A program made the translations under genes and the position numbers. The notes beneath the pieces were generated by a model. That model was not told the DNA's origin and made no database searches. It worked only from the letters and a program-made list of their open reading frames with translations. Of a DNA stretch of 64,000 nucleotides, positions 51,394-60,050 are shown piece after piece. Numbering within the stretch: position 1 is the stretch's first letter; every line of letters begins with the position of its first letter. This DNA is from Candidatus Tectomicrobia bacterium (GTDB lineage Bacteria > UBA8248), in NCBI GenBank assembly GCA_016192135.1, contig JACPUR010000013.1, forward strand, positions 213,175 to 277,174, given 5' to 3'.

Positions 51394-52160
51394 GCCAGCG
51401 CCCCTCCATCCACGGGAATGACCGTCCCCGTGATCATTCCCGCCTCATCCGATGCCAGGAAGGCGGCGAGCGCCGCGACATCGTCCGGCTCGGCCAGCCG
51501 CTTGATGGAAAGCATGCGCATGACTTTTTCCTTTTCCTCCTCATCCTCCCACTGCCACTGCGAGAAATCCGTGCGCGTGAGCGTGGGGGCGATGGCGTTC
51601 ACCGTGATACCGTACTGGCCCACTTCCACCGACAGTTGCCGCGTCAGCATGACCTCCGTGGCCTTCGTTATCGCATAGTCCCCCATGCCGGGCCGGGCCT
51701 TGAGGCCGGTCGAGGAGGTGACGTTCAGGATGCGGCCCCAACCGCGCCGGCGCATGTCCCGGGCCGCCGCCTGGCAGAGGATGAAATAGGCGGTCACGTT
51801 CACGGCGAACAGCCGCTCGAATGACTCCAGGGGAACTTCCATGATGGGCTTCCGGGAGGGCTTGGCAGCGGCGTTGTTCACCAGGATGTCGATCCGCCCG
51901 AAACGCTCCATGTGGCGGTCCAGAACCCATTGGCAGCTCTCCGGGTCGGCCAGGTCGGCGGGAAGACCATGCGCGTCGACATGTAAGGCCTTCAGGGACG
52001 CGGCCGCCTCATCCAGCGTCTTCTCGTCCCTGCCCACGATGGAAACCCCCGCCCCTGTCCGGGCGAAACGCCGGGCGATGGCGAGGCCGATGCCCCGCGA
52101 GCCGCCCGTGACCATCGCCGCCTTGCCCGCGAGGGTGCCGCCCGCTCCCGGATGGTTCAT
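51390..52160 (-). CDS. Short-chain dehydrogenase/reductase (module 1)
   Basis: This 256-residue SDR has TGGSRGIGLAIARRFARTG, NNAAAKPSRKPIMEVPLESF, the Ser in NVTSSTGLKARPGMGDYAIT and YAITKAT with Tyr and Lys. It is the paralogue of the SDR at 49530. It lies four bases after the enolase-superfamily enzyme of module 1 and overlaps the next one. The dinucleotide-binding residues IVGRDEKTL suggest NADP use. Confidence 0.9.
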   Translation of the reverse strand: MNHPGAGGTLAGKAAMVTGGSRGIGLAIARRFARTGAGVSIVGRDEKTLDEAAASLKALHVDAHGLPADLADPESCQWVLDRHMERFGRIDILVNNAAAKPSRKPIMEVPLESFERLFAVNVTAYFILCQAAARDMRRRGWGRILNVTSSTGLKARPGMGDYAITKATEVMLTRQLSVEVGQYGITVNAIAPTLTRTDFSQWQWEDEEEKEKVMRMLSIKRLAEPDDVAALAAFLASDEAGMITGTVIPVDGGALA

Positions 52161-52164
52161 GCCC

Positions 52165-53277
52165 TCATTTCACCTCGTATTTGGCGACCGCTTTCTCGTC
52201 CCATTCGAAGCCCGCCCCCGGGATAGGCTTCAGATGGATCAGCCCCTCCCGGAAATCCACGGGCTCTCTCAGCACCGGCTCCCACCACGGCTGGTATTCC
52301 TGCCAGATGGCATTCGGACTGGCCGAGAACAGATGGGAGCTGAATTCCATGAAAAGATGGGGGGTGACGGGCAAGTGGAACGCCTGCGCCACGCGGGCGG
52401 CCTTCATCCATTCCGTGACGCCGCCCATCCGCATGAGGTCGGGCATGAGAATGTCCGCGGTTCCGAGTTCGCACATCCGCCGGAAATCCTGGGAGGTGTA
52501 GTTCGTCTCGCCCGTGCAGACGGGGGTATCCAACGCCCGGGATACCTGGGCGCAGCCCTCCAGGTCCTCGTAGGGGAGAGGCTCCTCGATCCACGCCACG
52601 TCGAACTCTTCCAGGCGGCGGCCCATCTGAATCGCGGTCGGCGCGTCCCAGACCTGGTTCACGTCCACCATGAGCTTCGTCCCGGGCCCGACCGCCTCGC
52701 GCACCGCCCGGACGCGGGCGATGTCCTCCTCCCTGTCCGGCTTGCCGACCCGCATTTTGACCCCCTTGAAGCCGCGCGCGGCGAATGAGGCCGCCTCCTC
52801 CTGGAGCTCGTCCACGGTCTGGTGGAGCCAGAGCCCCTGGCTGGCGTACGCCTCGACGGATTCGCGAGCGCCGCCCAGCAGCTTGTAGAGCGGCAGGCCC
52901 GCCACCTTGGCCGCGATGTCCCACAACGCGGTGTCGATGGGTGACATGGCTATGACCGCCGCCCCGCTGTGGCCGATGAAGGTGACGGCGTTCCACATCC
53001 GACGCCAGCAGCGCTCGATTGCCAGGGCGTCCTCCCCTTCGAGCATCTCGCCCAGGTCGTCGATCATGAGCTGGATGCCGCGCACCTTTTTCCGGCCGAA
53101 GGCGAATATCCAGCCGATGCCGCTCACCCCCGCGTCGGTGTCCACGTCAACAAGAACCGAATCGATCCCGTTGATAGGGAAACTGGCCGTGAGGAGCGGC
53201 CGCTCCAGGGGAATGGAGACGAAGCGGGTGCGGACCTTCTTGATGCGGACCGGCTTGCCTGCATATCCGGAGGCCAT
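52165..53277 (-). CDS. Enolase-superfamily (mandelate racemase type) enzyme, module 1
   Basis: This 370-residue protein carries GVKMRVGKPDREED (K-x-R), LMVDVNQVWDAPTAIQMG (Asp), AWIEEPLPYEDL (Glu), CTGETNYTSQ (Glu), DLMRMGGVTEW (Asp) and PVTPHLFMEFSSHL (His base). It is a paralogue of the enzyme at 50293 with all catalytic positions kept. Its ATG shares a base with the cupin stop (TGATG). Start 53277 was chosen over the longer frame, which overlaps the cupin gene. Confidence 0.88.
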   Translation of the reverse strand: MASGYAGKPVRIKKVRTRFVSIPLERPLLTASFPINGIDSVLVDVDTDAGVSGIGWIFAFGRKKVRGIQLMIDDLGEMLEGEDALAIERCWRRMWNAVTFIGHSGAAVIAMSPIDTALWDIAAKVAGLPLYKLLGGARESVEAYASQGLWLHQTVDELQEEAASFAARGFKGVKMRVGKPDREEDIARVRAVREAVGPGTKLMVDVNQVWDAPTAIQMGRRLEEFDVAWIEEPLPYEDLEGCAQVSRALDTPVCTGETNYTSQDFRRMCELGTADILMPDLMRMGGVTEWMKAARVAQAFHLPVTPHLFMEFSSHLFSASPNAIWQEYQPWWEPVLREPVDFREGLIHLKPIPGAGFEWDEKAVAKYEVK

Positions 53278-53600
53278 CAGCCCACCACGTCCTTGCAGCT
53301 GATGAACTCGACCTCCTCGTCGACCGCCCAATTGGAGTGCTCCGCATTGGCGGGGATATAGACGGCTTCGCCGGGTCCCAGTATCTTCTCCTCATCGCGG
53401 ACCCTGGAGCGGATGCGCCCCTTGAGGACCGTGATGATCTGCTCCTCGGGATGGGCATGAGTCTTCGCTCCGGTTCCCGCGGAGTAGCGGTAGTAGCCCA
53501 CTTCGACCTTCTTGCCCTTGATGGTCGGACCTTCGGCGGTGGAATATTCGGGCCTGATCACGCTCCGGCTGATGTCGGCAAGCCTGAAGAAAGTTTCCAT
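53277..53600 (-). CDS. Small cupin-domain protein
   Basis: This 107-residue single-domain cupin has GTGAKTHAHPEEQIITVLKG (first cupin motif, H-x-H-x4-E) and GEAVYIPANAEHSNWAVDEE (second motif with His). A divalent metal is likely bound. Start 53600 has CAGGAGG in front. It is first in a five-gene operon and could be an isomerase, lyase or sensor for the acid-sugar pathway that follows. Confidence 0.85.
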   Translation of the reverse strand: METFFRLADISRSVIRPEYSTAEGPTIKGKKVEVGYYRYSAGTGAKTHAHPEEQIITVLKGRIRSRVRDEEKILGPGEAVYIPANAEHSNWAVDEEVEFISCKDVVG

Positions 53601-53671
53601 GTGTCCTCCTGGGATGGCCATGGGAGGCGACGATGAGGTTCAAATGCGAGAGGGTTCAGCGCCGATGGGCA

Positions 53672-53677
53672 ATTGTA
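53672..53677 (-). promoter_or_regulatory. Candidate -10 for the cupin operon
   Basis: TACAAT on the minus strand lies about 70 bases before the cupin start. No good -35 is seen. Confidence 0.3.
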
Positions 53678-53808
53678 TCCGCTCTACCGTCGAATCTCCA
53701 GCGCCCCGCCGAATCCCCTGCCAATTCAACAAGAACACAGGAGAGAGGCAAGAAATCCGGACAGGGAACGCTCCCTTTGTTTTGGCGAACTGAAAAACAC
53801 GGTAAGAT

Positions 53809-53836
53809 TTGGATGAAATTCCGCCCATACCATAAA
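53809..53836 (+). promoter_or_regulatory. Candidate promoter for the class-III aminotransferase
   Basis: TTGGAT (53809-53814), a 16-base spacer and CATAAA (53831-53836) lie in an AT-rich stretch about 45 bases before the start. The match is partial. Confidence 0.3.
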
Positions 53837-53883
53837 GATTTTGATCTCCATCGGGCTTTTATCCTGAGGCAAAGGGATACTCC

Positions 53884-55218
53884 ATGACCGAAGCTTTCGA
53901 GCGGAAGCGGTTGGCCTCCAAAGCCCTTTTTGAGCGCGCCAAGGGAACAATCGCGGGCGGCATCACCAGCGAATTGCGCGCGGCCGAGCCCTTCCCCATC
54001 TTCATCGAGAGGGCCGAGGGCTCCCGCAAGTGGGACGTCGACGGGAACGAGTACGTCGACTACTGCATGGGCAGCGCCGCCCTTCTGCTCGGCCACGCGC
54101 ATCCGGCCGTCGTGAAGGCCGTGTCGGACCAGGCGGCCAAGGGCACCCTCTACTCCGCCTTGACGGAGCTGGAGCTCCGCTGGGCCGACTTGGTGCGGGA
54201 GCTTTACCCCAGCGCCGAGCGGGTGCGGTTCGTCGGGACGGGGACCGAGGCGAACATCCTGGCCCTCCGGCTCGCCCGGGCCTTCGCGGGAAAACCCAAG
54301 GTCCTGCGCTTCGAGGGGCATTTCCACGGATGGGGCGACGACACGGCAGTCGGCGTCAAGATTCCCTGGAACGAGCCCCCCACTCACGGGCTTCCGCCCG
54401 GGGTGCGGGAAGCCACCGTCGTCTGCCCGGCCGAGAGCGGGGCCGCCGCCCGCGCTCTGGAGCAGGATTCCGCCATCGGGGCCATCATTCTCGAGCCTTC
54501 GGGGGCTTCCTGGGGGACCGTGCCCCTGCCGGCGGGCTTCCTCAAGGACCTGCGCGCCCTGGCGGACAAGCACCGGGTGCCCCTCATCTTCGACGAGGTG
54601 ATCACGGGCTTCCGGTGGAGCCCCGGTGGCGCCCAGGCGTCCGAGGGGGTCAAGCCCGACCTCACCACCTTGGCCAAGAACCTCACGGGCGGCCTGCCAG
54701 GGGGGGCGGTGGCCGGCCGGGAGGAAATCCTCTCCCTTCTCGACACATCGAGGGAGTACAAGGGCAAGAAGGCGGGCGTGTTCCACCGGGGGACATTCAA
54801 CGCCAACCCAATCTCGGCCGCGGCGGGGGTCGCGGCGTTGGAGATCTTCCGGACGGGCGAGCCCCAGCGCCACGCGGACCGCCTGGCGGCCCGGCTCCGC
54901 GAGGGGATGCAGCGGATCCTGCGGAAGAGCGAGGTCGCCGGGGCGGTCTATGGCGACTCCTCCACCTTCCACATCTTCCTGGGAAAGGGAGCCCGGGGGA
55001 CCATCGAGGGGCTCTCCCCGGTGGACCTCAAGGGGATACCGCCCAGGACGGTAAACGCCCTCCAGCGCGCCCTCCGGCAGCGGGGGGTGGACCTTCTCTC
55101 CTACACGGGCGGGGTCACGTCCTCCGCTCACACCGACAAGGACATCGAGATCACCCTCTGCGCCTTCGACGAGACCGTCCAGGAGCTGGCGGAGGGCAGA
55201 GCCATCGAGCGGCTCTAG
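53884..55218 (+). CDS. Class-III aminotransferase, glutamate-1-semialdehyde aminomutase-like
   Basis: This 444-residue PLP enzyme has GGITSELRAAEPFPIFIERA, WDVDGNEYVDYCMGSAALLL, VRFVGTGTEANILALRLARA, LIFDEVITGFRWSPGG and the PLP Lys in LTTLAKNLTGGLPGGAVAG. The order and length match GSA-aminomutase-like proteins. Since no haem genes are nearby and it neighbours hydrolases, it may act on another amino-acid or amine substrate. RBS AAAGGG precedes the ATG. Its stop overlaps the stop of the opposing oxoprolinase gene (CTAG). Confidence 0.87.
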   Translation: MTEAFERKRLASKALFERAKGTIAGGITSELRAAEPFPIFIERAEGSRKWDVDGNEYVDYCMGSAALLLGHAHPAVVKAVSDQAAKGTLYSALTELELRWADLVRELYPSAERVRFVGTGTEANILALRLARAFAGKPKVLRFEGHFHGWGDDTAVGVKIPWNEPPTHGLPPGVREATVVCPAESGAAARALEQDSAIGAIILEPSGASWGTVPLPAGFLKDLRALADKHRVPLIFDEVITGFRWSPGGAQASEGVKPDLTTLAKNLTGGLPGGAVAGREEILSLLDTSREYKGKKAGVFHRGTFNANPISAAAGVAALEIFRTGEPQRHADRLAARLREGMQRILRKSEVAGAVYGDSSTFHIFLGKGARGTIEGLSPVDLKGIPPRTVNALQRALRQRGVDLLSYTGGVTSSAHTDKDIEITLCAFDETVQELAEGRAIERL

Positions 55219-58200
55219 GGCCTTCCTCTCAGGCGCGCCGTCTCCCCGGCGTCCAGAAGGGCGCCGGGGCGGACCGCCACGCCGTAGTCCGCGCGGGCCG
55301 CTTCGGCCGAGACGACCCCATCCCGCACGTCGCGGAGCACCTCCTCGGCCGGCCGCTCGAAGGGATCGCCGAAGCCGCCGCCCCCGCCCGCCTCGATGAG
55401 CAGCCTCCCCGGCGCGAGGTCCACATTGGCGTACTGGGGCAATTCCGCCGGTTCTCCGCCCTCCGGGGCGAAACACACGCGCGAGATCGCGCCGGGCTTT
55501 CCCCCCAGCAGACCGAAGGAGGTGACCGTCCGGCACGATTCGCCGCGCGCCGAACAGGAGACCGGGGTAAGGAGATCCGCCTCGTAAATCACGCCCATCC
55601 CTCCCCGCCAGCGCCCCGCCCCGCCGCCGTCGGTGCGGATCTCCTGGCGCAGGAACCGGATGGGATAGACCTGCTCGTAATGCTCCAGGTTCGGCACGGT
55701 GAGGGCGCCGAGGGTGGGCATGTTGCCGCTCAGGTCCAGGCCGTCGCGCCCCTGCACCGCTCCCGTGCCCGGCCCGCCCCCCCCGTGGTAGGTCACGAAA
55801 AACTCTTTCCTCTGATCGAAGCCCGCCGTGACGGGATAGGCCGTCTTCGCCCAGGCGGCCGAGACGCGGTCCGGCACCGCCCCGGCCAGGGCCTTCCACA
55901 CGCACTGGACGATCTCGTGCGCCGGAAACACGGTGCAGAGGGTGACGGGGGCGGGGAAGCTCGCGTTCACCACCGTCCCGGACGGCGCGATGATGCGCAC
56001 GGGGCGGTAGGTCCCCTCGTTGTGGGGGATCCGGGGGTCCACCAGGGAAGACAGCCCGACGTACAGCGCCGAGCAGGTGTTGGCGATGGGGGAATTCTTG
56101 TAGCCTTTGATCTGGGGGGAGGTCCCCGTGAAGTCGGCGGTCAGATCCGTGCCCTTCTTCGTCAGGGTCAGGCGGATCGGGACGTCCACCGGGGAGAAGC
56201 AATCGGTGTTCATCACCTCCTCCGCCTTGTAGACTCCGTCCGGGATCCGGGCCAGCTCGGCGCGCATGAGGGCCTCCGCGTGAGCGAGAATCCCCCGGAA
56301 GCCCGCCAGCAAGGCGCCCGCCCCCATCTCCCCCGCGATCTCCTCCAGCCTCTGGCTGCCGATCCGGGTGCTGCCGATCATGGCCGAGAAGTCGTGGGCG
56401 ATGACCTCGGGGGCGCGGGTGTTCGCCAGGATAAGGCGGATCACGTCCTCCCGCCGCTCGCCCCGCCGCTCGATCCGGATGGGGGTGATGCGGAAGCCCT
56501 CGTGAAAGATTTCGGTGGCCTCGGAGTTGTAGGTGCCGATGACGCCGCCGCCCACATCCACCTGATGCGCGCGGTTGCATACGAAACCGCACAGCTCGCC
56601 GCCGTGGTACACGGGCGCAATCACCGTCCAGTCGGGGAGATGGTTGCCGCCTCCGATGTAGGGGTCGTTCAGCAGGTACAGATCGCCCGGCGCCATGGTG
56701 TCCCGGAAGGCATTCAGAATGCCCCGCACGGCGAAGCCCCCGCTCCCGGTGTGGATGGGCAGGCCGTCGGCCTGGGAGACGAGCTGGCCCTCCGGGTCCG
56801 TGATGAAACAGGAGAAGTCGTGGGCCTCGCTGAAGATGGTCGATCGCGCCGTGCGCTGCATGATGATGCCCATCTCCCGCGCCACCACGTCCAGGCGCTG
56901 CTGGAGGATGGCCACCGAGACCGCCTCCGGCCCGCCCGCGGGAGAGGCGCTCCCCCCGGCAGGCACACCGCCCTCCAGGCTGCCCAGCCGGATGACGAAG
57001 GCGCTGCCTCCGCCGAGCGTCAGGACGTCGCCGGGCTCGACCAGGATGGTGGTGGTAGGCTCCTCCACGACCGCCGGCCCCGTGATCTCGGCCGAGCCCT
57101 TGATGTCCTCTCCGCGGAAGACCGGGACGTCCTCCCATGCGCCGGCCGATTCAAGAAATACCCTCCTCCATCCGGACGGGCAGGGCCCGGCGGCGGCCGG
57201 CGCCGGCTCCCCTAGGCGCAGGGGATCCGCCGGCTCCTCGGCCCGGACGCGGAAGCCCATGATCTCGACCGGCTCGCCGGGCCGGTGATGGCCGTACGCG
57301 GCCTCATGAAGGGCGTGGAAGCGCTCCGCGAGACGCTCGGGCCCCTCGCCCGCGGACCCGTCCGCCTCCACCGTCAGATGCCAGGACTGGCCCGGGTAGC
57401 GCATGTCCACGGAAGTGATGAAAGAGAACTTCTCCGGGTCCTCTCCGCCCCGGAGGATTTCCGCCCGCAGCTCGGTGGCCAGGGCGTCCAGCTCCTGGCG
57501 GAGGAGCCCGCCGCTCACCTCCCCGGCCCGGAGGCGGCGGCTCCGGAGCCGGTCGTAGCGCACCGCGCCGCCCACCATTCCCACGGCGCAGCAGGCTGCC
57601 GCCTCCCGGGGAACGATCACCCGGGGCATCCCGCAGATGCGGGCCACGGCGGAGGCAGAGAGGCCCCCGGCCCCGCCCCCGGCCACCAGCGCCATCCGCC
57701 GGGGATCGGAGCCGTGGCGGGCGCAGATCGTCTGGACCGCGCCCGCCATCTGGCGGCTGGCCAGCCGGATGGCCCCCACCGCAGCTTCCTCCGGACTGAG
57801 GCCGAGGGATTCGCCCACCCGCTGGAAGGCTGCGCGGGCGCTCTCAACAAGGAGCGGTATCTCCCCGTCCAGCAGGCCGCGAGGGTCGAGGCGCCCGAGG
57901 AGGAGGTGCGCGTCCGTGACGGTGGGCTGATCGCCCCCCTTGCCGTAGCTCGCCGGGCCCGGCTCCGCCCCCGCGCTCATGGGGCCCACCCTCAGCCCTC
58001 CGCCCGCGTCCATCCAGGCGACGGTCCCCCCTCCGGTGCCGATGGTGTGAACCTCCACGGCCGGAAGGGCCACGTGGTATCCGCCCACCGCGGACTGATC
58101 CACCATGCCCGGCTGGCCTCTTTGGAGCACGGTGACGTCGCAGCTCGTCCCCCCCATGTCGAAGAAGACGGCGTCCTCCGCCCCGCACAACCCGCCGTAG

Positions 58201-59036
58201 ATCCGGCCCGCCGTCACCCCCGCGGCCGGCCCGGAGAGCACCAGGGCCGCGGGCAGAAAGCGGCTGTGCGCCACGGTCGCCATCCCACCGTTGCTCTGCA
58301 CGAGCAGCAGGGGGCCCCCGTAGCCCTGCCCGCGCAGGGCGCTCTCCAGGCGCGCCAGATATTCGGTGAGGACGGGCCCGAGGCAGGCATTCACGGCCGC
58401 GGTGGAAGTGCGCTCGTATTCGCCCATGATGGGCGCCACGCGCGAGGAGAGCACCACGTGGACGCCGGGGAGAAAGCGCTCCAGCAGCGCGGCGGCCTGC
58501 TCCTCATGCCCGCCATTGAGATAGGCGTTGAAGAAGCAGACGGCGACGGCCTCCACCCCTTCGCGGGCAAAGATCTCCGCGGCTTTCCGGACGTCCTCCG
58601 CCACGAGCGGGGCTGTCTCCCGGCCGTCCCGGTCGATGCGCCCGCCGACCGGGAGGCGCAGATACCGGGGGACCAGGACGGGAGGATTGGGGGCCCGGTG
58701 GTCCCAGACGTTCTCGCGGAACCCGCGGCGGAATGAGAGAGAGTCACGGAACCCCGAGGTGGCCAGCAGGCCGACCCGTGCCCCATGGCGGGTGAGAAGG
58801 GCATTGGTCGCGACGGTGGTGCCGTGGACGAAGCGGGTGCAGTCGCCTAGCAAATCCGGCACCCGCACGCCCAGCTGGCCCGCGGCGCGTTCGAGGGCGG
58901 CCAGAACCCCCCGCTCAGGGTCGCGGGGCCGGGAGGGCGCCTTGGCCAAGCACAGCAATCTTCCCCGCCCGTCGGCCACGATCAGGTCGGTGAAGGTGCC
59001 TCCGACATCCACTCCGATGCGGCAAGCGTCGCCCAT
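55215..59036 (-). CDS. Fused hydantoinase/oxoprolinase (HyuA-HyuB single chain)
   Basis: This 1273-residue protein joins both partners in one chain. Residues 1 to about 690 are HyuA-like (ACRIGVDVGGTFTDLIVADG, FVHGTTVATNALLTRHGARV, VFFDMGGTSCDVTVLQRG). From about 705 it is HyuB-like (VSVAILQQRLDVVAREMGII, LNDPYIGGGNHLPDW, EAGGGGGFGDPFERPAEEVL). A Pro/Gly/Ser-rich linker lies between. The architecture equals eukaryotic 5-oxoprolinase and some bacterial homologues, which use ATP to open 5-oxoproline to glutamate. RBS GGGAGAG precedes the start. An SDR gene lies 18 bases upstream. Confidence 0.9.
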   Translation of the reverse strand: MGDACRIGVDVGGTFTDLIVADGRGRLLCLAKAPSRPRDPERGVLAALERAAGQLGVRVPDLLGDCTRFVHGTTVATNALLTRHGARVGLLATSGFRDSLSFRRGFRENVWDHRAPNPPVLVPRYLRLPVGGRIDRDGRETAPLVAEDVRKAAEIFAREGVEAVAVCFFNAYLNGGHEEQAAALLERFLPGVHVVLSSRVAPIMGEYERTSTAAVNACLGPVLTEYLARLESALRGQGYGGPLLLVQSNGGMATVAHSRFLPAALVLSGPAAGVTAGRIYGGLCGAEDAVFFDMGGTSCDVTVLQRGQPGMVDQSAVGGYHVALPAVEVHTIGTGGGTVAWMDAGGGLRVGPMSAGAEPGPASYGKGGDQPTVTDAHLLLGRLDPRGLLDGEIPLLVESARAAFQRVGESLGLSPEEAAVGAIRLASRQMAGAVQTICARHGSDPRRMALVAGGGAGGLSASAVARICGMPRVIVPREAAACCAVGMVGGAVRYDRLRSRRLRAGEVSGGLLRQELDALATELRAEILRGGEDPEKFSFITSVDMRYPGQSWHLTVEADGSAGEGPERLAERFHALHEAAYGHHRPGEPVEIMGFRVRAEEPADPLRLGEPAPAAAGPCPSGWRRVFLESAGAWEDVPVFRGEDIKGSAEITGPAVVEEPTTTILVEPGDVLTLGGGSAFVIRLGSLEGGVPAGGSASPAGGPEAVSVAILQQRLDVVAREMGIIMQRTARSTIFSEAHDFSCFITDPEGQLVSQADGLPIHTGSGGFAVRGILNAFRDTMAPGDLYLLNDPYIGGGNHLPDWTVIAPVYHGGELCGFVCNRAHQVDVGGGVIGTYNSEATEIFHEGFRITPIRIERRGERREDVIRLILANTRAPEVIAHDFSAMIGSTRIGSQRLEEIAGEMGAGALLAGFRGILAHAEALMRAELARIPDGVYKAEEVMNTDCFSPVDVPIRLTLTKKGTDLTADFTGTSPQIKGYKNSPIANTCSALYVGLSSLVDPRIPHNEGTYRPVRIIAPSGTVVNASFPAPVTLCTVFPAHEIVQCVWKALAGAVPDRVSAAWAKTAYPVTAGFDQRKEFFVTYHGGGGPGTGAVQGRDGLDLSGNMPTLGALTVPNLEHYEQVYPIRFLRQEIRTDGGGAGRWRGGMGVIYEADLLTPVSCSARGESCRTVTSFGLLGGKPGAISRVCFAPEGGEPAELPQYANVDLAPGRLLIEAGGGGGFGDPFERPAEEVLRDVRDGVVSAEAARADYGVAVRPGALLDAGETARLRGRP

Positions 59037-59054
59037 GCACTCTCCCGGGAATCT

Positions 59055-59828
59055 TTATTGAAGCGTCAGGCCGCCATCGGCGACAACGAGCGAGCCGGTC
59101 ATGTATGAGGAAGCCGGGGAGCACAGAAAGACAACCAGGGGCGCAAGCTCCCCCGGCTGGCCCACGCGCCCGGCGGGGATTCGCTTTACGTAAGCGCTCA
59201 GCGCCTCCGGATCGTTCAGCAGGGGGGCCCCCATGTCCGTGTCGAACTGCCCCGGGATGACGGCGTTCACCCGGATGCCATACCGCGCCCAGTCCACCGC
59301 GAGCGACTGGGTGAGGCTGTGGACGGCCGCCTTGGAGGCCGCGTAGGCGAGGACGTTCGGGCGGGCGCGCAGGCCCGCCACCGAGCCGAAGTTGACGATG
59401 CTCCCTCCTCCGGCGCTCCGGACCTTTTCTTCGCTCAGGTGGGGAAAGGCCGCGGTGCATAGGTGAAAGGCGCCGCCGGCGTTGACGGCCAGCGTGCGGT
59501 GGAATTCACCGGGCGAGGTTTCCATCGGGGAAAGGCGGGGACATACGCCCGCGGCGTTGATCAGGAAATCCAGGCGCCCCAGTTCCCGGACGGATTCCTC
59601 CACCACCCGCCGAGAGGCGGCGGCATCGGTCACGTCCAGGGGGAATACGGCCGCGCGACGGCCATGCCTCTCGATGGCGGCGGCGGTCTCCCTCAACGCC
59701 GGCTCGTTTGTCGCGGCGACGGCCACGTCCGCCCCCGCTTTCGCGAGCGCGAGGGCACAGGCCCTGCCCAGCCCCCGGCTCCCGCCGGTCACCAAGGCGG
59801 CCCGGCCGGTCAGGTCAAATGATTCCAT
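59055..59828 (-). CDS. Short-chain dehydrogenase/reductase
   Basis: This 257-residue SDR has [38 protein letters not shown], the Ser in [17 protein letters not shown] and [15 protein letters not shown]. The catalytic set is complete. The AT-N at the end of strand 2 ([11 protein letters not shown]) gives no strong coenzyme hint. Start 59828 is the ATG after a G-rich stretch (AGGGGGGGTGG); the frame extends to 59990 without a better site. It is encoded ahead of the fused oxoprolinase in the same operon. Confidence 0.88.
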   Translation of the reverse strand: MESFDLTGRAALVTGGSRGLGRACALALAKAGADVAVAATNEPALRETAAAIERHGRRAAVFPLDVTDAAASRRVVEESVRELGRLDFLINAAGVCPRLSPMETSPGEFHRTLAVNAGGAFHLCTAAFPHLSEEKVRSAGGGSIVNFGSVAGLRARPNVLAYAASKAAVHSLTQSLAVDWARYGIRVNAVIPGQFDTDMGAPLLNDPEALSAYVKRIPAGRVGQPGELAPLVVFLCSPASSYMTGSLVVADGGLTLQ

Positions 59829-59961
59829 TGGGCCACCCCCCCTCTTCCGCACCAGCCCGGAACTGGAATTCTCTCTGCGATGGCGCCCGACCCGCACCCC
59901 TCCCATTGGATACGCCGGGCGGGTGGCGGGAGGCTCGTCCATTGCGCCCTTGCGGGGCGGG

Positions 59962-59990
59962 ATTGTCGAGTCCCTCCTGAAGATTGACAA
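59962..59990 (-). promoter_or_regulatory. Promoter for the SDR-oxoprolinase operon
   Basis: On the minus strand TTGTCA (59985-59990), 17 bases and GACAAT (59962-59967). Its -35 overlaps the TTGACA (59984-59989) of the opposite promoter, so the two compete. Confidence 0.45.
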
Positions 59991-60012
59991 GGAATGGATA
60001 TTACGATGCCAT
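59984..60012 (+). promoter_or_regulatory. Promoter for the DapB-like gene
   Basis: A perfect -35 TTGACA (59984-59989) is followed after 17 bases by a poor -10 TGCCAT (60007-60012). Weakness at -10 suggests an activator. Confidence 0.4.
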
Positions 60013-60017
60013 AGTCT

Positions 60018-60034
60018 TTGAATTCAATTCGAAT
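60018..60034. promoter_or_regulatory. Two overlapping palindromes before the DapB-like gene
   Basis: TTGAATTCAA (60018-60027) and ATTCGAAT (60027-60034) are both perfect palindromes and share one base. They lie between the promoter and the ribosome binding site, a good operator position. Confidence 0.45.
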
Positions 60035-60050
60035 GAGACTGGAGGCATGA

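Noticed and set aside
53656-57138. 1160-codon minus-strand frame and the matching 1061-codon plus-strand frame
   Set aside because: Both overlap the class-III aminotransferase and the fused oxoprolinase in wrong frames and have Arg/Gly/Pro-rich composition.
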